DNA of 29,724 nucleotides from contig DLMZ01000009.1 in assembly GCA_002479415.1 (NCBI GenBank), forward strand, positions 35,876 through 65,599. Reading direction: 5' to 3'. A program made the position numbers and the translations under genes. This document shows, in pieces, positions 8,068 through 15,523 of the stretch. The notes below the pieces were generated by a model that saw only the letters and a program-made list of their open reading frames with translations, did no database searches and had not been told where the DNA came from. The stretch's first letter is position 1. Each line of letters opens with the position of its first letter. The stretch comes from Firmicutes bacterium UBA7523 (GTDB lineage Bacteria; Bacillota; Dethiobacteria; Dethiobacterales; Dethiobacteraceae).

Positions 8068-9021
8068 TTATTTAACTAGCCTTATACTGGTCATACCGTA
8101 CGGACTTTCTCCTTCTTCGTTGACAGTACCGGTTACATGAGGCTTTATGAAATATCCCCACACTTTGGTGTTTGATCCCTGTCCTTCTATACTGCTAATC
8201 CAAAATGCCGCATAATCTACAATTTCCACAAATTTCGTCTTATTTGCGTCTTCTTCAGATGCTGCAGTGTAAATCGGCAATATCAAAACCCTTGGACAAC
8301 CAGACGGGCAATTATTTAAACTACACTCATGAGTCTTTGCCGCTTCCTGTATACGGTAAGCCACAGCATCTCTAATCGGCCCGGAATTTACTCCCGATTC
8401 TGCCCTGGCTTCATCTCCTATCATTACGAGACCGGAAAAACCGTGTTTCAAATTCTCTCTAAATACATTGGCACCTGTTTGATACTTTCCATCCTCGTCC
8501 TTGAATTGCAATGCTCCCCAGTTACCTGAGCCAAGCAGTTCATCACCAAATAGATTTAACTCTGTTCCAAACGTAATGTTCGCCGTTTCATCGACTCCCA
8601 GAGGGAAAATATCAAAAAAACCAACCGGCCTTGTCATGGCAACTCTGGCAAGCTGCTCCATCTGCCCTCCAGCGTTATTAAATATACGCCCAAAAAACTT
8701 ATATATCGGTCCGCGCGTTTTTACAGTAATACCCTTGCCGGTTTCATCGACTTCAACGCTGAGATTTTCCAGACTAATACCGTTTTTCAAAGCTATTTCA
8801 ACTGCTGCCTCTTCAGCATAGGACTTTCCCATATTTAGCTTAACCCCACCGGCCAAAGCAGCGGCATCTGCCGCCACCGAAAGATTATTTTGTTTAACAT
8901 AATTTACTCCTACATCCGCAACCAAAGCCATTACACCAGCCAGCACAACCATAGCGGCTGCAAGCAACACGACGGCCGATCCCTTTTCATTTTCAATTAT
9001 ATCTTGTACTTTTTTTATCAT
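8068..9021 (-). CDS. TadG-like pilus-associated protein (Flp pilus-assembly N-terminal domain)
   Basis: A 317-residue protein with a short positively charged N-terminus and one membrane helix (AVVLLAAAMVVLAGVMALVADVG), followed by the VAADAAALAGG motif that marks TadG-like proteins. The remainder should lie outside the membrane and includes a four-cysteine stretch (CSLNNCPSGC). The sequence after G14 has Leu at +5 rather than the Glu needed by the prepilin peptidase, so it is probably not processed, unlike the pilins and TadE. The start follows GAGGTGAGCAACTT. It lies 12 bases after tadE. The function within the pilus is not established. Confidence 0.87.
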   Translation of the reverse strand: MIKKVQDIIENEKGSAVVLLAAAMVVLAGVMALVADVGVNYVKQNNLSVAADAAALAGGVKLNMGKSYAEEAAVEIALKNGISLENLSVEVDETGKGITVKTRGPIYKFFGRIFNNAGGQMEQLARVAMTRPVGFFDIFPLGVDETANITFGTELNLFGDELLGSGNWGALQFKDEDGKYQTGANVFRENLKHGFSGLVMIGDEARAESGVNSGPIRDAVAYRIQEAAKTHECSLNNCPSGCPRVLILPIYTAASEEDANKTKFVEIVDYAAFWISSIEGQGSNTKVWGYFIKPHVTGTVNEEGESPYGMTSIRLVK

Positions 9022-9033
9022 AAGTTGCTCACC

Positions 9034-9426
9034 TCATTCCACACGCATTATGACTGTACTTTCAACGTTAACCGGACTGGATAACCCTGGAAAGAACGGG
9101 ATAATAAGCTCTACCGGATAGGCAACTGTGACGCTTAAATCAGTTCCGGTTATCCTACCTGTTTCCGGATAAATTGTTATAGAAATTTTTTCATTGTCAA
9201 GGGGCAAAGAAGCATTTTTAACTTTTTCAATTATCTCCGGATTGCTGCCTCCCACAACTCCATGGCGCGCACCATGACGAGCTGCGTGAGTAACTGCAAG
9301 GTAAGCGTTTCCCAATCTGCCTAACTCAACCATGCCGAAAATCATCATTATTAACAACGGCATAATAAGAGCTGTCTCGACAATGGCTTGTCCCTGCTCG
9401 CTTTTTATTAATCTGGAAAACCTCAT
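9034..9426 (-). CDS. tadE: TadE-like pseudopilin
   Basis: A 130-residue TadE-family pseudopilin. The N-terminus has a basic leader, then a likely prepilin peptidase site after G12: GQAIVETALIMPLLIMMIFGM places Glu at +5 of the mature protein. A hydrophobic helix follows, with the conserved YLAVTHAARHGARHG stretch after it. TadE-like pseudopilins are minor, membrane-held components needed for Flp pilus formation. The start follows GGGGTGAAGAT. A strong hairpin separates it from the upstream pilin gene, so its transcript level is probably lower than that of the pilin. Confidence 0.9.
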   Translation of the reverse strand: MRFSRLIKSEQGQAIVETALIMPLLIMMIFGMVELGRLGNAYLAVTHAARHGARHGVVGGSNPEIIEKVKNASLPLDNEKISITIYPETGRITGTDLSVTVAYPVELIIPFFPGLSSPVNVESTVIMRVE

Positions 9427-9466
9427 ATCTTCACCCCGCTACCTACTGTTACCTTATTTTCAGAAA

Positions 9467-9495
9467 ATGGCCCTGCCCTTTACGGGCAGGGCCAT
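9467..9495 (-). terminator. Strong hairpin between flp pilin and tadE: probable partial terminator
   Basis: A perfect 12-base-pair GC-rich stem (ATGGCCCTGCCC / GGGCAGGGCCAT) with a 5-base loop. On the minus strand it is followed by ATTTTCTGAAAAT, a short T-run. It lies 22 bases after the pilin stop and before the rest of the tad operon. It likely both stabilises the pilin message and lets only part of transcription continue into the machinery genes. Confidence 0.8.
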
Positions 9496-9517
9496 CCTTG
9501 GGAGGAGCATTTTCTGT

Positions 9518-9679
9518 TTAGAGCTCATTAGTTATTTCTTCGAATTTTTCTCCGATGCTTACGCCCATAAGCCTCAGTGCACCAATGGCTACAATTGATA
9601 CTAGTGCTAAGATAAGTGCGTATTCTGTCATACCCTGTCCAGACTCCTCAGTGAAAAATCTTGTTACTACAGCCTTCAT
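9518..9679 (-). CDS. flp: Flp family type IVb pilin, copy 1 (proximal to tad operon)
   Basis: A 53-residue pilin precursor, too short for many gene callers. It begins MKAVVTRFFTEESG. Cleavage is expected after G14, giving a mature start QGMTEYALILALVSIVAIGA with Glu at +5 and Tyr at +6, the Flp signature. The hydrophobic helix is followed by a short polar tail (GEKFEEITNEL). AAAGGAGG lies 8 bases before the ATG. It has its own promoter region with a conserved site (9738-9804) and a hairpin after its stop. It should be polymerised into the fibre by the Tad machine encoded downstream. It is similar in layout to the pilin at 9842-10003 but clearly diverged after residue 20. Confidence 0.95.
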   Translation of the reverse strand: MKAVVTRFFTEESGQGMTEYALILALVSIVAIGALRLMGVSIGEKFEEITNEL

Positions 9680-9737
9680 TTTTTTTCCTCCTTTAATTTT
9701 TGCTATATTTCTTCCCGAAAGTTTATTTCTTAGCTTT

Positions 9738-9804
9738 AGTTTAACACGGCTAGAAGACTAGCGGAATCAATCCTACGTCTCAAAAACTCTGGGACAATAG
9801 TCCT
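9738..9804 (-). promoter_or_regulatory. Promoter and conserved regulator site of flp copy 1
   Basis: Read on the minus strand: the palindromic core AGGACTATTGTCCCA, 6 bases, then TTTGAGAC (site 9777-9804). Exactly 33 bases later comes the extended -10 element TGTTAAACT (9738-9746). The -35 position (TTCCGC) is poor, suggesting an activator. The same arrangement with the same spacing precedes the second flp gene. Confidence 0.7.
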
Positions 9805-9841
9805 AGCTTTGTATGCACTCCTGCCGGGAGAACTCTTAACT

Positions 9842-10003
9842 CTAAAGTGCATCTAAAGCGCGGGTCAGCAAATTTGTAACTGCTTCGCCCATAGCTTTAA
9901 CGGTTATAAAAACAGCTAATACAATAATAGAGGTTATTAGTACATATTCCGTCATCCCCTGCCCAATCTCCTCCGATAAAAACCTGATAAGCAATGAGGA
10001 CAT
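9842..10003 (-). CDS. flp: Flp family type IVb pilin, copy 2 (distal)
   Basis: A second 53-residue Flp pilin precursor, starting MSSLLIRFLSEEIG with predicted cleavage after G14. The mature N-terminus QGMTEYVLITSIIVLAVFIT again has Glu at +5 and Tyr at +6. The C-terminus (GEAVTNLLTRALDAL) differs from copy 1 and lacks its acidic tail. GGGGAGGG precedes the ATG. The gene has its own promoter region with the shared 28-base site. No clear terminator is seen between it and the copy 1 promoter, so it may also read through. It could be a major pilin, a minor pilin or an adaptor; the sequence does not decide. Confidence 0.93.
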   Translation of the reverse strand: MSSLLIRFLSEEIGQGMTEYVLITSIIVLAVFITVKAMGEAVTNLLTRALDAL

Positions 10004-10036
10004 CTCATTCCCTCCCCAAAAACACTATTTATGTTC

Positions 10037-10103
10037 ATTGTAGCATGCATATTATTTTCGGCATATTGACCGCCAGTCTCAAATATTGTGGGACTATTGT
10101 CCT
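10037..10103 (-). promoter_or_regulatory. Promoter and conserved regulator site of flp copy 2
   Basis: On the minus strand: AGGACAATAGTCCCA, 6 bases, TTTGAGAC (site 10076-10103), then exactly 33 bases to the extended -10 TGCTACAAT (10037-10045). The -35 position (TATGCC) is poor. The 28-base site matches the flp copy 1 site at 23 positions without gaps, and the 12-base palindromic cores are exact reverse complements of each other. Confidence 0.72.
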
Positions 10104-10113
10104 GCTTAATCGT

Positions 10114-10149
10114 AAAAAAACACTCTTTTCAACTGGAAGTTGTTGAAAA
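10114..10149 (-). terminator. Probable terminator after the DegU-like gene
   Basis: On the minus strand, TTTTCAAC and GTTGAAAA form an 8-pair stem with an 8-base loop, followed by GAGTG and a run of seven T. It lies 17 bases beyond the end of the regulator gene and before the flp copy 2 control site, so it would separate the regulator transcript from the pilus operon. Confidence 0.55.
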
Positions 10150-10165
10150 AAGCGCAATATCTGTT

Positions 10166-10819
10166 CTATAGTTTTGCCATTTTATTCTTAATTGCGTATA
10201 GCGCAGCCTGCGTTCGGTCTGACACTTCAATCTTACGGAAAATATTTGTAATATGATTCTTTACCGTCTTTTCACTGATGTACAAATCTTCACCAATCTC
10301 TTTGTTGCTCTTGCCGCGAGCAATAAGTCTAAGCACCTCCTGCTCACGACGGGAAAGCGGTTCTTTCTCAGAGCCCACTCTTGTTAATCTCTTAAACTCG
10401 CCTAGAAGCTTTTCTGTTATCCGCGGATGAAACACTGTTTCACCATCGAAGACCGCCTTAATCGTCTCAATCAGTGATTCTGACTCAATATCTTTTAGCA
10501 CATAAGCAGAAACTCCCGCTTTCACCAATTCAAACACATACTCTTCATCATCGTGAATCGTCAAAGCTATTATGCCAACCTGCGGGAAGTCAGCCTTAAT
10601 ACGTCTAGTAGCCTCGATTCCATTTACATTGGGCATATTTATATCCATAAGAACAATGTCAGGATTTAGATATCCGGTTAAATCATATGCAGCCTCGCCG
10701 TCTGGAGCTTCAGCAACAACCTCAAAACCTTCTTGCAGCGATAATATCTTACGCAGCCCATCACGGATTAAAGCATGGTCATCTGCTATTAATAGTCTGA
10801 TATACGTTTCGCCTGGCAT
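10166..10819 (-). CDS. DegU-like response regulator (NarL/LuxR family)
   Basis: A 217-residue two-component regulator. The receiver has D13/D14, phosphoacceptor D59 (VLMDINMPNVNG), T87 and K109. The C-terminal LuxR-type helix-turn-helix (residues ~152-211: LSRREQEVLRLIARGKSNKEIG, then ISEKTVKNHITNIFRKI) binds DNA as a dimer. It aligns well with B. subtilis DegU throughout, including the NPDIVLMDINMPNVNGIEATRR and HDDEEYV stretches. It follows its DegS-like kinase by 4 bases with ribosome site AAAGGAGTGAGC. Immediately downstream lie two flp promoters with identical palindromic cores, the natural candidate targets; that link is inference. Orthology to DegU proper, as opposed to a paralogue, is not proven, so no symbol is given. 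Confidence 0.92.
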   Translation of the reverse strand: MPGETYIRLLIADDHALIRDGLRKILSLQEGFEVVAEAPDGEAAYDLTGYLNPDIVLMDINMPNVNGIEATRRIKADFPQVGIIALTIHDDEEYVFELVKAGVSAYVLKDIESESLIETIKAVFDGETVFHPRITEKLLGEFKRLTRVGSEKEPLSRREQEVLRLIARGKSNKEIGEDLYISEKTVKNHITNIFRKIEVSDRTQAALYAIKNKMAKL

Positions 10820-10823
10820 AAGC

Positions 10824-11963
10824 TCACTCCTTTATCGGGATTGAGACTAGAATCTCCGTCCCTTGACCTGACGCCGAAGATATCTTTATTTCCCCTTCCA
10901 GCAGCTCTACTCTTTCACGCATGCCTAAGAGGCCGTAACAATCCATGGTTGCATCAGTTACAAAAGGATCCGTTTCAAAGCCACGGCCGTCGTCAGCAAT
11001 AGAAATATTCACTTTGCCCGGGAGAACTTCGAGTTTTATCATAGCGCGCCGTGCGTCAGCATGTTTATTAATATTGTTTAATGCTTCTTGTACAATTCGA
11101 AAGACAGCTACTTCCAAAGCACCGGATAAACGCCGCTCTTCTCCGCCAAGCACAACCAACTCTATACTCATTTCATTACGATTCTGTAACTCCGCAATAA
11201 ATCGACGCAATGTGGGAACAACACCTAAATCATCCAGAACCATGGGGCGCAAATCAAAAATAATCTTTCTAACTTCATTAAGGCTCTCTTTCACCATTTC
11301 TTTCAAGTCATAGAGCTCCTGTTTAACTTTATCCGGTTCCACTGACATAAGCTTTTCACAAATTTCTGCTCTCAAAACCACATTAGCCATGGACTGTGCC
11401 GGTCCATCATGGATTTCCCTGGCTACTCGCAGGCGTTCTTCCTCCTGTGCCTTAATTACTCTTACACTTAGCTGCTGACGTAGCTGTAATTCATCTAACT
11501 TTACTGCAACATCATGCAATCCACCTGAAAGCAAGTTCAGAGCAAGGCCAACGTGAGATTCGAACTTCTCAGCTTTTTCCAAAGTCTCTTTTACTCGGCG
11601 CAATGATAATTCCAACATGTCCCTTTTTTGCCTCAGCTGATTTTCTCTTTCGCGCATTAACCCCAGTTGGAGCTGAATATGTTGAGCTTCTTGGTATGCA
11701 GCTTGTATATCTTTTTCTGAATATGACTGGAAATTACGGTTAACCTCCATTAAATACAAACGTGCAAGCTTCTCTTCCTTTTCCAGCCTGTCCACAGTAG
11801 TTATAACATCCAGTATATCTCCTTTGAGATCTACCAACTTGCTCAATATTTCATCCCGCTCTGCTCTTGAACTCTGAGCAAAAGAACATATTTGCTCACG
11901 GCCCTGTGCCACTGCGTCTATAGTTGTTTTCAGAACCTTGTCCAGCTGCTTTATATCCTGCAA
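10824..11963 (-). CDS. DegS-like cytoplasmic sensor histidine kinase
   Basis: A 379-residue soluble kinase with no membrane segment. The N-terminal half is a DegS-type coiled-coil sensor (EVNRNFQSYSEKDIQAAYQEAQ; REKQLR-like region at ~105-130). The HisKA_3 dimerisation domain has phosphoacceptor H185 in AREIHDGPAQ. The ATPase domain follows (FRIVQEALNNINKHADA as the N box, DDGRGF, GLLGMRERVELLEG). It matches B. subtilis DegS in length and order. The start is a TTG with a GGCGGTGG ribosome site; an in-frame stop 18 bases upstream rules out an earlier start. The soluble sensor implies an intracellular signal. It presumably phosphorylates the DegU-like regulator and possibly the receiver of the CpaE fusion. 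Confidence 0.92.
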   Translation of the reverse strand: MQDIKQLDKVLKTTIDAVAQGREQICSFAQSSRAERDEILSKLVDLKGDILDVITTVDRLEKEEKLARLYLMEVNRNFQSYSEKDIQAAYQEAQHIQLQLGLMRERENQLRQKRDMLELSLRRVKETLEKAEKFESHVGLALNLLSGGLHDVAVKLDELQLRQQLSVRVIKAQEEERLRVAREIHDGPAQSMANVVLRAEICEKLMSVEPDKVKQELYDLKEMVKESLNEVRKIIFDLRPMVLDDLGVVPTLRRFIAELQNRNEMSIELVVLGGEERRLSGALEVAVFRIVQEALNNINKHADARRAMIKLEVLPGKVNISIADDGRGFETDPFVTDATMDCYGLLGMRERVELLEGEIKISSASGQGTEILVSIPIKE

Positions 11964-12042
11964 AAAACCACCGCCGTTTCAAACAACTTCATAAGCTTAT
12001 ATTCGCCTCTACATTTTTCTTTCCTTCCTCAACAACACAAAT

Positions 12043-12049
12043 TTCGACA
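12043..12049 (-). promoter_or_regulatory. Possible Spo0A box upstream of the DegS-like gene
   Basis: TGTCGAA on the minus strand (in TTTTGTCGAAAT), a perfect match to the 7-base Spo0A box, about 80 bases before the degS-like start. A single 7-mer has an appreciable chance of occurring by accident, so this is only suggestive. Confidence 0.25.
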
Positions 12050-12193
12050 AAATACTCCTTTTCATCCTGCTGCCGCTTAAGCCGAAGAGCAATTCTATTC
12101 AAATATCACTTTTAGGGCATAATTTTTCACAATGATTTGAACAATATTACTAACTATTCAATTATAACCGGAGTCTTGAAGAGGTGTAGATAT

Positions 12194-14314
12194 ATGAACA
12201 TACTAGATTCATTATTTAATCCGAAAACAATAGCAGTCGTTGGCGCATCAAATACAGAAGGAAAGATTGGCCATTCTATCATAACAAATATTATAAGCAG
12301 CGGCTTTATAGGGGAAGTTTACCCTGTAAATCCAAGCTCTTCAAAAATTTTAGGGTTAAAAAGCTACCCCACAGTAAAAGATATCGGCAAAGTAATTGAT
12401 TTAGTTATTATTGCCGTTCCAGCCGAAAGTGTGTTGTCAATAGCTAAAAATTGCGGTGAAGCAGGAGTCGGCTTTCTGCTTGTAGTAACAGCTGGGTTTA
12501 AAGAGACCGGGTCTCAGGGATTAAAGCGGGAAAAAGAATTATTATCTGTTTGCCAAAAATATAATATGCGCTTGGTCGGACCTAATGTGGTCGGAATCAT
12601 GGATACTCACACCCCTGTTAACGCATCCTTTGCTAACAGTTTCCCCCTAAAGGGAGAGATAGCTTTTATTTCACAAAGCGGAGCCATGCTGCTGGCAATC
12701 TTGGACTGGAGCCGCAGTATCGGCTTAGGCTTTTCCCGCTTTATATCCATGGGAAACAAAGCAGATTTAAACGAAGTCGACTTTATCTGGGCGGCTGCAG
12801 AAGATGCCAATACCAAAGTAATCCTTTGTTATATTGAAGATGTTGCAGATGGTCAACGATTTCTCCAAGTAGTTAGTGAAGCAAGTAAACGTAAACCGGT
12901 AATAATCTTAAAATCCGGTATTTCCACAGCAGGAGCAAGAGCAGCATCATCTCATACCGGAGCACTTGCAGGAAGTGAGGTGGCTTACGAAACAGCTTTT
13001 ATGCAAAGCGGTGTTATCCGCGCAAAAAATATGTCCGATCTTTTTGACTTAGCAATTGCATTTGTTAATCAGCCTATTCCTGCAGGCAGAAGAATCGCCA
13101 TTGTCACCAACTCCGGAGGCCCAGGAATTATCGCAACAGACAGTGTGGAAGAATACGGAATGCAAATGGCTAGCTTCGACAAAAATACAGTTGAACGAAT
13201 GCGAAAATTACTACCGTCCGAGGCAAACATTTATAATCCGGTTGACGTTCTTGGTGACGCCAGAACCGGAAGATACCATGATTCCATACAAGCAGTCCTT
13301 GACGATGAAAATACTGACTGTGTTTTGGTTCTTCTTGCACCCGCAGCTGTAACAGAACCGGAAAAAACAGCCAATGTAATAGTTGAATTACAAAAAAAAC
13401 ACATAGAAAAACCTGTTTTCACCGCATTTATGGGCGGGGAAGGACTTAACGAGGGGCGTCGTATCCTTACTTCCTCCGGATTACCTTGTTTCACATTTCC
13501 TGAAACTGCAGTTAAAGCTTTTTCTGGCATGGTTAAATATGCAAATATGCGGCAAAAATTAAGCCGTGAGCAAAGTCTGCCAAAAATAAAGAATAACATT
13601 GACAGTAAAGCAGCTAAAGCTGTTTTTTACGATGTGTTGCGTGACAGACGGTTAGTATTACTAGGCTATGAAGCAACACAGATTGCGGAAGCATACGGAA
13701 TCTCTGTGGCTCCCGTCTATTTGGCTAAAACAGCTGAGGAGGCCGTAGAAATCTCAGAATCTCAAGGTTTTCCCTCAGTTTTAAAAATTTCTTCTCCAAA
13801 AATAATGCACAAAAGCGATGTGGGCGGAGTCAAAGTTGGTCTGCAAAATGGGAAACAAGTGACTGAAGCTTTTCATTCAATTATGGAAAGCGTTACACGA
13901 TTAATGCCAAGAACACCTATTTATGGAATTGAAGTGCAAAAAATGATGCCACACGGCAATGAACTGATTATCGGAATGGTACGCGACGTCCAGTTTGGCC
14001 CGCTGCTGGCCTTTGGCCTTGGCGGTATATATGTCAATTTATTAAAAGATGCTTCCTTTCGTCTGGCACAAGGGTTGACCAGAGCGCAAATTGAAGAAAT
14101 GATTGCCGAAACAAAAGCGTACACTCTAATAAGAGGTTACCGCGGCAATAAAGGATCAGATATAAATAAAATCATTGATACCATTGCCAGAGTAGCACGG
14201 CTCTCCTTAGACTTTCCGGAGATTACAGAAATTGACTTAAATCCTGTTATAGCCTATCCCGAAAGTGCTGTAGCTCTCGATGTGAAGATTACAGTATCAC
14301 GTAGCAAAGATTAG
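12194..14314 (+). CDS. ADP-forming acyl/acetyl-CoA synthetase, fused alpha-beta
   Basis: A 706-residue NDP-forming acyl-CoA synthetase that interconverts acyl-CoA + ADP + Pi with the acid + CoA + ATP, conserving the thioester bond as ATP. The order is CoA-binding Rossmann domain (AVVGASN at 14-20), succinyl-CoA-ligase-like domains with the phosphohistidine loop SHTGALAG (H254), and a C-terminal ATP-grasp domain (LKISSPKIMHKSDVGGV). The fused alpha-beta arrangement is complete. I chose the ATG at 12194, which follows GAGGTG with 7-base spacing; an upstream in-frame TTG at 12137 has no ribosome site. Substrate (acetate, propionate, branched or aromatic acids) cannot be decided from sequence. 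It is co-transcribed with a DRTGG protein 17 bases downstream. Confidence 0.93.
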   Translation: MNILDSLFNPKTIAVVGASNTEGKIGHSIITNIISSGFIGEVYPVNPSSSKILGLKSYPTVKDIGKVIDLVIIAVPAESVLSIAKNCGEAGVGFLLVVTAGFKETGSQGLKREKELLSVCQKYNMRLVGPNVVGIMDTHTPVNASFANSFPLKGEIAFISQSGAMLLAILDWSRSIGLGFSRFISMGNKADLNEVDFIWAAAEDANTKVILCYIEDVADGQRFLQVVSEASKRKPVIILKSGISTAGARAASSHTGALAGSEVAYETAFMQSGVIRAKNMSDLFDLAIAFVNQPIPAGRRIAIVTNSGGPGIIATDSVEEYGMQMASFDKNTVERMRKLLPSEANIYNPVDVLGDARTGRYHDSIQAVLDDENTDCVLVLLAPAAVTEPEKTANVIVELQKKHIEKPVFTAFMGGEGLNEGRRILTSSGLPCFTFPETAVKAFSGMVKYANMRQKLSREQSLPKIKNNIDSKAAKAVFYDVLRDRRLVLLGYEATQIAEAYGISVAPVYLAKTAEEAVEISESQGFPSVLKISSPKIMHKSDVGGVKVGLQNGKQVTEAFHSIMESVTRLMPRTPIYGIEVQKMMPHGNELIIGMVRDVQFGPLLAFGLGGIYVNLLKDASFRLAQGLTRAQIEEMIAETKAYTLIRGYRGNKGSDINKIIDTIARVARLSLDFPEITEIDLNPVIAYPESAVALDVKITVSRSKD

Positions 14315-14331
14315 CAAATGAGGTGGAAATA

Positions 14332-15393
14332 ATGAAAAGTCTATTTATTACCGGAACAGCAGGCAGCGGAAAAACAGTAGTTGCTTTAGGGTTAGCTCTT
14401 AAGCTGCAAGAAATAGGCAAAAAAATAGGCTATTTCAAACCCTTTAGCTCCGCTAAAGGGCAAGAAAGCCAAGTAGATAAAGATGTATTGCTCTTTAAAC
14501 AAACATTCTCCCTGCCACAAGAAGACCATATCCTTACTCCAGTAAAAACAGGGCCATGCTATCTTTCCGTGGGAACAAGGCGAGACCCTGCAGAGCTCAA
14601 AAAGAATATACAGAATGCGTTTGAAGAAATCGCCGCCACAGTCGACGTTGTTCTGATTGAAGGGTATCTTGCTCCATATTCCGCCGCAGGCAAAGGCTTG
14701 GACTCGGTTCATCTGACTAAAATGTTTAATAGCGCAATCATCTACATTGCTCAAATTGAAGACGACCACAGCCTGGATAAGATGATCTTTTACAACGAAT
14801 ATTTCAAACTGGCAGGAACAAATCTCCTAGGCAATATTTTTAATAACGTTGAGCGCACTTTGCTTGATAAAACACGAGGCATTTATGCACCTATTTTAGA
14901 AAACTTCGACAATAATCTGCTTGGCATTGTGCCGCAAAGAGCGGAAATTGCCGCACCTACTGTGCGTGAGTATTACGAGGCTCTGGGCGGAGAGCTGTTA
15001 ACAGGCGAGATTGGCATGGACAGCTTAGTGGAAGACGTCATAGTTGGCTCTATGACTATCGAAAGTGCTCTAGGGTACCTCCGCCGCGCTGCAAATAAAG
15101 CAGTAATCACAGGAGGAGACCGCTCGGATATGGCCGTTACCGCTCTGGAAACCAATACCTCAGTGTTGATATTGACCGGAGGCCTATATCCCGACGTAGG
15201 TGTTCTAGCCCGAGCTATTGAAAAAAATGTGCCGGTTATTTTAGTACATTATGATACATTTACTGCTATTGAGCGTCTCCATGAAATCGTAAAACGCATT
15301 CAACCCGGAGACAAAAAAGGAATAGCCATTGCCGGCTCCAATATCAATAACCACTGTGATTGGCAAACTATTTTAGATTATCTTAACAGCTAG
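14332..15393 (+). CDS. P-loop/DRTGG-domain protein related to the phosphotransacetylase N-terminus
   Basis: A 353-residue protein. The N-terminal half is a BioD/CobB-like P-loop NTPase with Walker A GTAGSGKT at 8-15 and a VDVVLIEGYLAP stretch. The C-terminal ~110 residues form a DRTGG domain (LVEDVIVGSMTIESALGYLRR, then KAVITGGDRSDMAVTALE and LTGGLYPDVGVLARAIE). The same two modules make up the non-catalytic N-terminus of long phosphotransacetylases such as E. coli Pta. The phosphate-acetyltransferase domain is absent, so it is probably a sensor or regulator of acyl-CoA metabolism, perhaps of the synthetase upstream. The ATG at 14332 follows AGGTGG by 5 bases; a GTG at 14323 would overlap that site. 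No clear terminator follows before the converging ATP-grasp gene. Confidence 0.82.
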   Translation: MKSLFITGTAGSGKTVVALGLALKLQEIGKKIGYFKPFSSAKGQESQVDKDVLLFKQTFSLPQEDHILTPVKTGPCYLSVGTRRDPAELKKNIQNAFEEIAATVDVVLIEGYLAPYSAAGKGLDSVHLTKMFNSAIIYIAQIEDDHSLDKMIFYNEYFKLAGTNLLGNIFNNVERTLLDKTRGIYAPILENFDNNLLGIVPQRAEIAAPTVREYYEALGGELLTGEIGMDSLVEDVIVGSMTIESALGYLRRAANKAVITGGDRSDMAVTALETNTSVLILTGGLYPDVGVLARAIEKNVPVILVHYDTFTAIERLHEIVKRIQPGDKKGIAIAGSNINNHCDWQTILDYLNS

Positions 15394-15523
15394 CCTCTGC
15401 GACAAGAGTATCCTAAACCCATACACACGTGGTTTCGGCCATTGATTCAACGTACATGGGGTAGATAATATGAATGTTGTTAAGGGTTACAGCAGTTGAA
15501 GCAGGTAATGGTGATTAAAACCT

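Noticed and set aside
12137..12193. Upstream TTG start extending the acyl-CoA synthetase by 19 residues
   Set aside because: No ribosome site; the ATG at 12194 has GAGGTG at proper distance and begins at the conserved domain.
15394..15523. Convergent gap searched for a terminator or small RNA
   Set aside because: No stable stem with a T-run and no small gene with a ribosome site was found.
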